Positions 35,373 to 45,254 of a stretch of 64,000 nt of DNA are shown here, in pieces. The notes beneath the pieces were generated by a model. The model was not told the DNA's origin. It saw nothing but the letters and a program-made list of their open reading frames with translations, and did not search any database. Both the position numbers and the translations under genes were made by a program. The DNA comes from Drosophila pseudoobscura (lineage: Eukaryota; Arthropoda; Insecta; Diptera; Drosophilidae). The stretch lies in assembly GCF_009870125.1 (NCBI RefSeq), contig NC_046680.1, forward strand, positions 21,533,501-21,597,500, in the 5' to 3' direction. The stretch's first letter is position 1. Each line of letters starts with the position of its first letter.

Positions 35373-38300
35373 CTGCGGTTTCAAATGTTTCCTGATAACG
35401 AAAAGCAACAAACTGGTTAAACAATCTTCTTGTACACTATCTGGACATTGAGACAGGTCAGCTTCTGGAGATCAAATCAGCTGGCGTTATATGCAAAAAT
35501 GCAATCAAATGCAAACAAGCGCGTGCTCTCAGCTTTTACGATTGTTTGCACGTGAGTGAATCGCGTCCGCCAACAAACCTCCCCCCACCCCCCACCTGTC
35601 CGTTTTGTGACAGCCGCAAATGGTCGAGAAAATACATATACATAGAGTATATGCATATGTGGAATGGGTATACGGCACGGGCAACAGAAAGAGAGAAAAG
35701 TAGAAGCAAACAGTGTGGCGAGGCGCATGTTCATTCAACTGATCAGGTGAATGTACTTCCGTTAATAACTCTTTTTTTTCATCCATGATATGTTCGTATA
35801 AACAATCTCAAAAGGGAGTGGCGTGTGTGCAGTGGTGGGGGGGACTGGAGCGGACTAGGCACTCGAGCCGCTGTCGCCGTTGCTGCCGCTGCTGCTGGCA
35901 CGTTACCTCGATTAAAGTCAAATTTCTGTGTTTTATTTCTTCTTTTTCGGACGCTGCCCGCCGTGTTTTCAGCCTCAAGTCGAAAAATCTGGCTGAATCA
36001 CACAGAGTGTCTCTAGGGTCTGGTCTGGTCTGGTTTTCTTGTTTCGGTCGATTTTGCATATGTATAACCGTGACCTTCACAGAGTTTTGTCGCCGTCGCT
36101 GTTTTGTTGGGGCCATAAAAACTTTAAAGAGATCGGATAGGCACCGCACCGCGCAGCATCGCATTAGGGCACACACAAAGAAAATCAGTTAACCTGTGTA
36201 TGGGAGTAGTGTGGTGCCATGGCGGTATGCAGCTGTCTCCGGCTAATAGAATAAGCGGCATCCATATATTAATTGTTGACTCGAGAGGTCAAATTATTTA
36301 GCGAACAGATGCCATTGATCGCAGATTCACACACACTTTCCACTACACCACTACCCTCCCTCTCTCTCTCTCTCTCTCTCCCTCTCTCTGTATAAAGCCC
36401 GGTACGGGTCTCTGGGGAGACGTACCGTTAAATTTCGCCACTGCTCTCGTTTTTTCGCATCAAATGTCCGAGAAATAAAGGTAAACAAGACAATTAGTGC
36501 TGCCGTTTGAAAATGCAGTTTTGCAATTGGCAACTCTGTCCGCACGGCGGACATTTATGCTCCGAATGATCAAGGTATATCGAACAGAAGGTAAGGAATT
36601 ATCAATTAAGTATATATAACCTATGTCAATTGCATCCGTCTGGATAGGTGAAGACGAACGAATGGGGTGGCAAAGAAACTATGGTGACCGGGCACGGGTA
36701 GAGCCTTACCGCATTGTTGAATATACCTTGCTAATGACCTTCGGTGGGGGCTAAAAAATGGCAACACCCAGCTGCCAAACGGCAAAGCGGGCGGCTGGCT
36801 AACAACTTGTTTTCTTTTCGTAGCAGTTTTAATGCAATTTACAATGAAATTGACATTCACCAAACAAATAAAACAAAACTAGTTAATGCTGGGGCACACG
36901 ACGCACACGTAGCAGCTTCAATCCAATGATCGCGACCGATGCTGGCAAGTGTGGTTTCCTTGCCACATCGGTATTGGTATTGGTTGCTACGGTGGGTGTG
37001 TGTGTAACTGGGGTTGCAACGCAGCACCGAATGGTACCGTTTTCGATGTGAGCCTCCAGTCAGTCCCTATAGCTATTATTATGGTTACAAAAAGAAAATC
37101 AAAGTGCAGCACGTTTTTTCCTGTGCTTCAGCGCCATTTCCTCTTTGACGCCACAGAGAGGGATAGAAAGAGAGAGAGAGAGAGAGACAGAACTGACAGC
37201 TGCCAGGTTTTTCTTTCCACCGAAGCCTGCCCGGGGGCTTGACTAGTACTGGAACTGGCACTGGCACTGATGTGGGGGGATACACAGGGGGAAAGGAGTC
37301 TCATGTATGAGTAATGCAACAACCAGTACGAGTACTTTGCAAACTGCAACAGAACGTTCAATTAAGTTCAATATTTGAGGAAAGCATTGGGTCAATTGCA
37401 AAACAAACGATCGTGCAAATGTATACAGAAAAGGCAGCAGAATCTGTACGAACAAGCAATTTGGATAGCGGGAATTTCGCCATTTATTTGTTTATCTGCT
37501 CATTTGGCATGCCGCAGAACATGTACGGAACGTGAAAGGGAGCCCTGCCCTGCTTTTGTTTTTTCTACGTTGTGGAAATCGCTTTTACAAAACAAACACA
37601 CACACAGATAGAAACATACGCACAGACACATTATCCGCTACTTATGAATAACTGTTTTTCAGCGAAATACAAAAAATGAAAGAATGCTGAGTGCTGCTGG
37701 ATTTGCCATTGCGGTTTGAATGGGGAATACCTTAAGTGGGATTGGTCATTCCCTAAGCGATCCAAAAACAAATAAAAGAACCACACAGCTGTTTTCCCAA
37801 AAGAGTGACCCGAAAAACGGAATGGAACCACCGCGTATGCGCAGCACGCCCCGAGCCTAAAAACATCATTTCAGATTTCATTTTAGTGTGTGTGTGTGTT
37901 TGTGTGTGTGTGTGGAAGCAGTAGTACTTTCGGGTAGAAATAGTGAGATCTGCAGATACGTGTCGTGCTCGTGCTCTCGCTCTCACTCAACCTCCTCTCT
38001 CCTTTGGTTACTATGTAGTGTGTATGTGTGTGCTGCTTTTGTTTCTCGCATTTCCATTTCCAAGCGCACGAGCAAACAAACAAAAAGAAGATTCCAAACT
38101 TACGAAACAAATCAAAAGGGAGCTGTGGGGCAACTTGCCACACAATCGCAGGTCTAGCTCTCCTTCTCTCTCTCTCTCTCTCTCTCGCCCACACTTAGTA
38201 CGAGCAGTTAGCATAATGCACCAGTCACACACTCACACTATTAGTTAGATGTATTTTTATATAAAGAATACTCACACACACGTGAACGCGATTGGTAATT

Positions 38301-38518
38301 TTGATATTTTGTATCTTGTTTTCCTCTGAATTCATCAGAAAAATTAATAACTAGCTTTCCAGAGCTGATTGCGTTACCGTCCCGGCCAAGGCGACATTCG
38401 AGTTAATAACAATGTTCTCTGCGAACGCTGCGACCCGCACCATACAATTTCAAGCGCAAAAAAAGTTAATAATAAAAATAAAAACCACACAAAAATTAAA
38501 AACGCTGCCGCTCCGCTC
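35373..38518. other. 5' region of bdg, non-coding
   Basis: No coding exon is seen. A possible bdg 5'UTR arrangement exists on the minus strand. A Motif-1 box lies at 38519-38529, a consensus GTAAGT donor leaves an exon edge at 38104, and a CAG acceptor at 35373-35375 opens the exon that holds the start codon. The pyrimidine tract before that acceptor is weak, so this is tentative. The block also carries CT and GA tracts (36356-36389, about 37160-37187, 38163-38187) and a TG tract near 37,888-37,913. Confidence 0.35.
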
Positions 38519-38529
38519 CAGTGTGACCG
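38519..38529 (-). promoter_or_regulatory. Motif 1 (M1BP-type) core-promoter box
   Basis: The minus strand reads CGGTCACACTG, matching the Drosophila core-promoter Motif 1 bound by M1BP. It is oriented toward bdg and starts the right-hand repeat cluster. It may be a distal bdg promoter or simply part of the repeat module. Confidence 0.45.
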
Positions 38530-40207
38530 CGGGTTGAAATATACGGTCCGACCCTCAGAAATATACCAAAATATACCGTCTCATTTTAAAAATATACCGT
38601 AAAAATACTAACCAAGTCAAGTTGTACTAAAATATTCTTCGATTTTGATATTCCGTGGAATATTCTCAGCTATATAGCACATTTAGCCCTGACCACATAA
38701 TTTTATCCGATTAAATAATCAATTTTCTACAAGATTGGATAGTTTTTAATCCTTGCTTTTATTGCATTTTGACTAAAACAAGGTTTGAACAAAATAGTTA
38801 AACAAAAAATCAGTCTCAATGTTGCTGGTATTTAAAGACATGATGCGTGTATAGGCCTTTGTACACCCTATTTCGTTAATTTTATATGAAGATGAAACGT
38901 GATTTATAAAGAAATTTTCTCAAATTGATATTCTTTGGACATGTTCAAGTACATTATTAGTATCTTGTATAAATTTATGTCGATCCTGATACCTACGGAG
39001 TCTTGGAAGACAAACGTATTCACAATTCTATAACATCCATTTCCTCCAGGGTATGTGTGCTTGGAATTAGCAACATTTGTGCATGGAATTAGCAACATTT
39101 GTGTATGGAATGGGACTCATTGTTGCAATAGCGAAACTGCGGCGAATCGGGTATTGCCTATATTTCAAGCTATATAGATTTGCCAACTTAGCTTTATACC
39201 ATAGATAAATGTATTTTCTACAAGATTGCTTCTTTTAATTACCTTTATGTATTTTATTTTGACCAAAAAACGGTTTTCAAGTAAATGTTGCCGCAACTTT
39301 TGTGTATGGAATGCGCAACATTTGTGTATGGAATGAGACTCATTGTTGCCAAAGCGAATTGGGGTGAAATGCGGCGAACTGCGGCGAATTCAAAATTTCG
39401 CATATTCTTTGTTCCGTTGAATAATACTATTTATATAGAAACTTTAGCCATGCCCACTCAATTTTATACGATTGATGAATCAATTCTATTCATGATTGGC
39501 CTATTCGAAATACTTGCATTTATTGGATTTTTATATAACATTGAAAATTAAATTAATAGATTGATGAAATTTAAAAAAAATACCATGGGAGCGCGGCGAA
39601 AACCAGTATTTCTACAGTATGACCCTCAGAACAGCACCAAAATATACGGTCTCATTTGAAAAATATACCGAGTGGTGCGCGCCAAATCGACCTTTTTTGA
39701 ATGTGAGCGACAAGGATTTAAATGTTGTCAACCGGGCCTTTATCTATGCCCACATAATTTAATACGATTAATGAATCAATTTTCTACACAATTGGTTAGT
39801 TTTTAGTCCTTGCTTTTATTGTATTTTGACTAAAACACGGTTTTCAAGTAAATGTTGCCGCAACATTGTGGATGGAATGGGACTCATTGTTGCTAAATCG
39901 AACTGCGGCGAATTCAAATTCCTCATATTCTTTGTTCCGTTGAATAATACTATCTATATGGAACATTTAGCCATGCCCACTCAATTTTGTAGGATTGATG
40001 AATCAATTCTATACATGATTGGCCTATTTGAAATACTTGCATTTATTGGATTTCTATATAACATTGAAAATAAAATTAATAATTGACAAAAATAACATTT
40101 AGCACTAAAAAACACCACATGGGAGCGCGGCGAAAACCAGTTTCTACAGTATACACGGTCTCACTTGAAAAATATACCGAGTGGTGCGCGCCAAATCGAA
40201 CTTTTTT

Positions 40208-40470
40208 GAATGTGAGCTCCCGGTTATGGTTGCAGCTCGGATTCGTCCATCGTGGCGCGGCTTATGGAGTCCGAGGCGACTCTGTTCAAGTAATGCACCC
40301 GCGACGCGTCTCGAGGACGAGGGAACGCGGCTTCTCCACCCCCCTTCCACAAAGCACGACGGCTGCCATCCACGCGGGTGATCTCGATGAGATGAGCCTC
40401 CGCATCGGACCGACGCGAGAACATGCCCCATTCCCCACGTCTTTCCATCGCACCAGACGCCAGTTGCCGT
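40208..40470 (-). pseudogene. frameshifted fragment of an LDL-receptor class-B (YWTD) repeat gene
   Basis: This is a GC-rich island inside AT-rich repeat DNA. On the minus strand, frame 1 reads AHLIEITRVDGSRRALWKG. After a one-base shift in a run of G it reads VEKPRSLVLETRRGCI, then an ACTTGAACAGAG stretch in the place of the YWTE box. After a second shift it returns to SDSISRATMDESELQ, and a third shift gives TITGS. The pattern IE-x-R-x-DG, KPRSLVL-x2-RRG, YWTE, I-x-RA-x-MDGSELQ is that of LRP/arrow-type beta-propeller blades. The shifts and the stop make it a broken fragment. The parent gene is not in the window. Family-level assignment is fairly confident, the exact parent is not. Confidence 0.6.
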
Positions 40471-40527
40471 TTTAGCCGAACAGCTGTTCACCCCCACCCC
40501 CAGTCCGCGGTCTGTTCTTCTTCTTCC

Positions 40528-40582
40528 TTTTGCTATGATTTTGCTATGATTTTGCTATGATTTTGCTGTGATTTTGCTGTGA
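40528..40582. repeat. 11-bp tandem repeat TTTTGCTATGA
   Basis: Five direct copies of TTTTGCTATGA/TTTTGCTGTGA lie just beyond the YWTD fragment, flanked by TTCTTC runs on both sides. Confidence 0.85.
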
Positions 40583-40921
40583 ATTCGTCTTCTTCTTCTT
40601 TTTTCCACGAAATTTTCATGTTTTAAAATACCACCGGAAAATACCGAATATTTCCCAAATTTTTTTTTTCAAAAAACGACCAATTCTTTGTTCCGTTGAA
40701 TAATACTATCTATATAGAAGATTTAGCCATGCCCACTCAATTTAATACGATTAATGAATCAATTTTCTACATGATTGGCCTATTCGAAACACTTGCTTTT
40801 ATTGGATTTCTATATACCGTTGAAAATTAAATTAATAGATTGATGAAATTGACAAAATATACAAGCTTTTCTATAGCTTTTCCCCAGGGTATGCCGAATT
40901 TTCTCATTTCGGAAAAGCTCC

Positions 40922-40960
40922 TATCGATATCTAATTAAACCAATCAATACCATATCGATA
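40922..40960. promoter_or_regulatory. pair of DRE / BEAF-type TATCGATA sites
   Basis: Exact palindromic TATCGATA words occur at 40922-40929 and 40953-40960. This is the DREF site and contains the CGATA core of BEAF-32. They sit between the repeat cluster and the 3' end of Diap2, where no gene start is visible. An insulator role or a promoter for an unseen transcript are both possible. Confidence 0.45.
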
Positions 40961-40999
40961 GTGATCGCGATTTGAATTGAAAAGCGGGAGACAACAGGC

Positions 41000-41550
41000 T
41001 CACATTTAACATTTAAATATATTTTTATATTTCGTATTTGGAGTTAGATTTAGTATAGTTTTGTGTAGGTCTAGACTATCAGCGAGCGGTTTACAAACAG
41101 TATCAACAAAAAACACACTTGTTAATAGAAGTACGATAACAAAACATAGAAACGTGATGTGATTGTGTTGCACCCTTCACAGCTGGAGAGTAGAGAGAAA
41201 TATTCGATCTAGCGATAGGAAATTGCTTATAGTTCTTACGTGTTGATCTTAGTTTATGGACTGTGAAGGGTATACGCAGTTGCACACAGTTCCTTTGTAG
41301 GTTTCTTAGTAGTTATGTAGTTAAAGGTATTCGTATTCCATTAGCTTATCAACAGATTTTTTGAACTATTGTTTTGCTTGATATTAATTTAATTTGGTTC
41401 ATGTTTGCTCTAAACCGGAGCGCGGGGTAATCAGAGCCCAACGTAAAATGAAATTTTGAAAAATCTGTTATTGCCAAACACGCAGAAGGAATACCCTTAG
41501 TAATTATCTAACGTATATGTACTTTGTATTGATATTCGCCAGCGGCTGAT
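41000..41550 (-). other. Diap2: Diap2 3'UTR (inferred)
   Basis: AT-rich sequence after the Diap2 stop codon with no coding frame. The polyadenylation site is not clear; variant signals occur near 41,020. Confidence 0.4.
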
Positions 41551-43160
41551 TTACGATAGAAATGTGCGCACAAATCCCTTGATGTCGGCGCGGCACAAGG
41601 GACAGTTGGCCACGCTGGGGGCGCACTGATTGCATGTCGCTGCAGTGAGAGAGGGTTTGCGATTGAGATAACAGCGCATATAGATGGGGGGGCATGGCAT
41701 GACTTACCTAAGTGACCGCAGGGTAGGAACACCACCCCAACCTCCTCGTCCAAGCACACTTTACACAGACGGGCGTCCTTCAGCTGACGGTTCTCCTCCT
41801 CCAGTGAAATGTTGCCATTTGGCGGTGCCACAGACATTCTCTGCATCTGCTCCGAAATGTTCGCCTCGGGAACGACAGACGGCTCTGCCTTGTTCTGCGT
41901 GGAATCGGAGGATACTGCCGTTTTGCTGGTGGTTGCCTGACAGCAATCAAGGGGCGGTGCAGTCGGCTCTGTTGGCTCCCGCACCTCGAGGGCTGTTTCA
42001 CAACCCGCCTCGTCGAAGATGGCATGCAGCAGTTCATCCAGTGTTTCGAAAGCAGAGCCTGAACTGGAAAGCTTGCGTTGAATAGTGTTTCTCAACACTC
42101 CTCCGTTTATGCCCAGGGCGAGGGCTTCTTTGGCCGGGCTCTCATCCATTAGGGCATTCAGCTGGAGAGCAGGAGCCGTTGCTATCTGGGATCCAGACGA
42201 TGCCGCCATAGCCTCACCCACCTCACGCACAAAGGCTGGTCCCTTGGCCAGCAGCACAAACTGACATTTGGGCGACCATTTAGCGTGCTCGTGCCAGGGC
42301 TCGTCCTCCTTCTGCCAGGAGCGCAGACCAATGTTGCAGTGGAAGCAGCGAACCTGATCAGCGATCTTCTGATAAAAGAGACCTGCCTGGGCGAGTGGCT
42401 CGGGAGGCTGAATGTTCCCAATGGGCCAGTCGGTGAACGTGCGCAGTCGCGAGTCCACGCAGGCGAAGTTTGGAAGTTTCGGCTGGGTTGTGGGCTGAAT
42501 ACCCAACTCTTCCAGATTCTTTCCAGCGGCAAATTCGATAAGCGGTCCCATTTGGACACGCGGACAGTTGGGGAAGAAGCGTCGATGCTCGTCGAAGGCG
42601 TTGTCGTTTTTCTCCCACTTGGCTATAACGCCATTACACCATACGCACTTGACATGATCCAAGCGATTTAGATAGTAAAAACCAGCCTTGGCCAGAGCCT
42701 GAGGCGTAACGTTAGGATTCTAGGGGGAAAAGAGTGAGCTTTATGCATTTCTAGAGGATCGAGTCTATTTTTCACTCACTGGCCAGTCCTTGAATGTCTC
42801 CAAGCGATTTGCTTCCAGGTGAAGATCAGGACAGACACATGGGGAGGCAGTACCGCCGCCATCCACCATGGTGTTGCCTTCGATGTCATTCTCCTGACTC
42901 AGCGTGATATTGCCGCAGTGACTGGGGGCCAGCACCATGGAGCAAATTGGGGAGCAGCGTCGATGTCTTTCGGCCACTTGATCCCCGTACTCCCACCTAT
43001 CGATTCGCACATGACACCAGTTGCACTCCGCCTCCAGCCAATTCCCCGTGGCAAAGAAACCATTCGTCACCAAATCCTCGGCACTGACGGGGGCATTCAG
43101 AGGCCATTGCACAAATGTGGCTGTCCGTACGCTCTCCAGCTCCAGTCGAAGTTCCGTCAT
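41551..43160 (-). CDS. Diap2: Death-associated inhibitor of apoptosis 2
   Basis: There are three coding exons, 42780-43160, 41708-42719 and 41551-41639, with introns of 60 and 68 bp. They give 493 residues, against about 498 in D. melanogaster. Three BIR zinc domains are visible: near residues 12-76 (CNWCHV ... HRRCSPIC), 112-178 (CVWCNGVIAKWEKND ... HRRFFPNC) and 212-278 (CFHCNIGLRSWQKED ... HAKWSPKC). They are followed by a UBA-like segment (EALALGINGGV) and a C-terminal C3HC4 RING (CKVCLDEEVGVVFLPCGHL ... CPLCRADIKGF). The family is a RING E3 ligase that inhibits caspases and drives K63 ubiquitination in the IMD immune pathway. The last intron splits the RING just after its CGHL. The start is the ATG that opens the conserved N-terminus. 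The gene is divergent from the thioredoxin-fold gene 243 bp away. Confidence 0.97.
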
Positions 43161-43403
43161 TGTTGACGCACAAAAGAGTCACTTCTATCTGTTCGTCTAT
43201 ATAGTCTGTTGTGTATGAAATTCTCCTTACAGTGATGTAATTTGATGTAATTTAAGGATTTCTTTGACAGAAAATCAAAACAAGAAAAATTATTGATTGC
43301 CAGCTAGAGAATGGAGAACTATCGACATAACTATCGCATTCAGAGAGGCATTTCAGAGTTCGGTCCCATTGTTTTTAGTGAAACAGCTGTTTAGCAAAGC
43401 ATA
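43161..43403. promoter_or_regulatory. shared divergent promoter of Diap2 and the TXNDC15-like gene
   Basis: Only 243 bp separate the two start codons on opposite strands, so both 5'UTRs and promoters must lie here. There is no TATA box. Near 43,320-43,335 the words CTATCGACATAACTATCG resemble imperfect DRE sites, as expected for housekeeping promoters. Confidence 0.6.
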
Positions 43404-44369
43404 ATGAACCAAAATTTATTGTTTATATTTTGTAAGTGTTTTGAAGAATATTGAGAAAAGACAATAGAGTGACTTGCTTTTATTATTGCAGTTCTGTATA
43501 TCTCGCGATCAAATGCTGAGCTCTCTGGCCTTCTGAGTGCCCTGCAATACTTTGGGCTCTACGGCAATGGATCGGATTCCCTGGGACAGTCTCGCGGTCA
43601 GTGCGAGTATACGTTTGAATCGTTCGCCCTGCTGGGTGATCGGCATACTTGCGCGCCAGACGATGAGCATATACTGCACCTGACTCAGCTGCCACCGCAG
43701 CGCAAGCCGCCCATCATGATCAAGTGCTTGCAGCCGGAGCCAGCGGCCGACAATGGCAACGGAACCGAGACTGTGCCCAAGCTGCTGATAATGAGGAGTG
43801 GCAAGGAGATTCTGAACCTGCTTAAGCCCATTGGCAATGCTACCAAGCGGCACGAGCACGGCAGCTGTGTGGTTGTCCACTTTTGCACGGCCACAAGCTT
43901 GGAGTGCTCTCGTGTGGCGCCCGTGATAAACCTTCTGCCTCACCTATTTCCCACGCTGCCCGTCGCCTACATCGATGCGTACGAGTTTACCCCCTTCAAC
44001 GCCGAGTTCGGTATTGTTTCGCTGCCGACGCTGATGATCTTCCATCAGGGACGACCGTTGATCAAGTACGATACCTCCTGGACGGACTCGGAAAAGCGCG
44101 CCTTTGGCAGGTTCATCATGCGCCACACCAACGTAAAGACAGTGGATCCCAAGAGCATTGATCCACAAATCTTGCAGCGAACGCTCACCGAGCCCCTTTC
44201 CAACACGCCGGAGGTGCAGACCGATTACTACCTGGGCATGGCCTGGGCCTTTATCCTGCTCTGCCTGGGCAACTATGTGAGGGGCACGATCTTCTGGAAG
44301 CAGCTTATAGCGATGGTGCAGCGCAACTGGCGAGAGTCTGAGGAGACGCAAATGGATGTCGTTGACTAA
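43404..44369 (+). CDS. thioredoxin-domain type I membrane protein, TXNDC15-like
   Basis: Exon 1 (43404-43431) encodes the start of a signal peptide. After a 60-bp GT-AG intron, exon 2 runs 43492-44369, for 301 residues in all. The N-terminus MNQNLLFIFFLYISRSNA is a clear secretion signal. A thioredoxin fold spans about residues 100-215, with the cis-proline loop SLPT (about 186-189). The active-site position reads SLEC (145-148) instead of CxxC, so only the second cysteine remains. A single membrane helix lies at about 255-272 (YYLGMAWAFILLCLGNYV), followed by a short cytosolic tail. Potential N-glycosylation sites include NGS, NGT and NAT. Layout and length match TXNDC15 (an ER/ciliary protein in vertebrates). 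That identification is by architecture and should be treated as probable. I do not know the fly gene name. Confidence 0.88.
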
Positions 44370-45254
44370 TAGTGCAAAAGGTGGTCTTGGGGCGGGGCAG
44401 ACCGGCCTGGCCTATCTTTCGGAAGCAAAGTACATACGCTTTACATTTACTAATGTAATGTATTTAATGATTTAATTAAATTCACATCAACGTTACTTAA
44501 GCCTTATTTAGTATTATATATATTCGTGTATATATATATATATTGGGGGGAATTGTAATTGTAATGTTAAGAGCCTTCAAAATTAGTTAGATTCCTTCAT
44601 ATCCGTCGTCTCCGGTCCGTAATTAAAGCTTAGCGTCTAACCAAATCTAGACCAACTTGAGAATGTATCCAAATAGGTAAGAGTAAAACCGAAATGGCAT
44701 TCATTGCTTGTCTGAAATCATCTTCATTTTGATTCTTTAGTATCGCACAACTCAAGTATTCGTTAGCCTGTGTCGCTGTTTTGAGAATTTATCAAAAAAG
44801 TAGGAGTAAAACCGAAATTGCATTCATTGCTTGTCTGAAGTCATTTTCACTTTGATTTTTTACTATCGTACAACTCAAGTATTCGTTAGCCAGTTTCGCT
44901 GTATTGAAAATTTTCTGGGAAGAGTGTGAGTGCTTTTAGTTGGAGCAGCGGCTTGACAATGCCAGAGCGGTGTTTGTGCCTTGCCTGCGGGTCAGTACGA
45001 AAGTCGGGTAAGGAACAATATATCTGACGCAGACAGATAGTTATGTCTAGTTGGAGTTGACAATATATAACCCACGACAACGCAGGCAGGACAACGCACA
45101 AAACAGCTGTGTGTGTGTTGTGTATCTTTTCTAAAACATAATTAAGTGTACTTTTGGAACAGGATCAGCGCTAGCTGTCCAGTGGTGTGTGTGTGTGTAG
45201 TTGTATGTGGTTGGAGATGAACAATTGTGTGTTTTTGCAGTGGGAGCGTGTCTT
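44370..45254. other. convergent 3'UTRs of the TXNDC15-like gene and Mlf
   Basis: No coding frame. An ATTAAA signal for the plus-strand gene lies near 44,621. A tandem duplication of about 124 bp occupies 44,659-44,910. The part nearest 45,254 belongs to the Mlf 3'UTR, because the Mlf stop codon is at 45,255-45,257. Confidence 0.5.
44659..44910. repeat. tandem duplication, unit about 124 bp
   Basis: GAGTAAAACCGAAATGGCAT at 44,681 recurs as GAGTAAAACCGAAATTGCAT at 44,804. The blocks with CATTCATTGCTTGTCTGAA and CACAACTCAAGTATTCGTTAGCC (second copy TACAACTC) follow in the same order in both copies. Divergence between copies is roughly one base in ten. Confidence 0.85.

Larger units (their letters stand above)
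38530..40870. repeat. right copy cluster of the dispersed AT-rich repeat family, with internal duplications
   Basis: A module of TATACC words (38541-38610), a TTTAGCCCTGACCACATAAT block, a GACTAAAACAAGG block and AATGTTGCTGG repeats the order seen at 29.5-29.8 kb. A second unit (ATGTTGCCGCAAC, then TTCTTTGTTCCGTTGAATAA, TTTAGCCATGCCCACTCAAT, TTGGATTT and TATATAACATTGAAAAT) occurs at 39,284-39,560 and 39,851-40,090, and partly at 40,684-40,860. The GGGAGCGCGGCGAAAACCAG and TATACCGAGTGGTGCGCGCC words recur at 39,586/40,118 and about 39,666/40,171. It contains an 11-bp tandem repeat (40528-40582) and a gene fragment (40208-40470). No transposase or reverse-transcriptase frame is visible. Confidence 0.75.

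Noticed and set aside
40083..40475. 130-codon plus-strand frame across the repeat/fragment junction
   Set aside because: It is antisense to the YWTD fragment and spans unrelated repeat sequence; no family resemblance.
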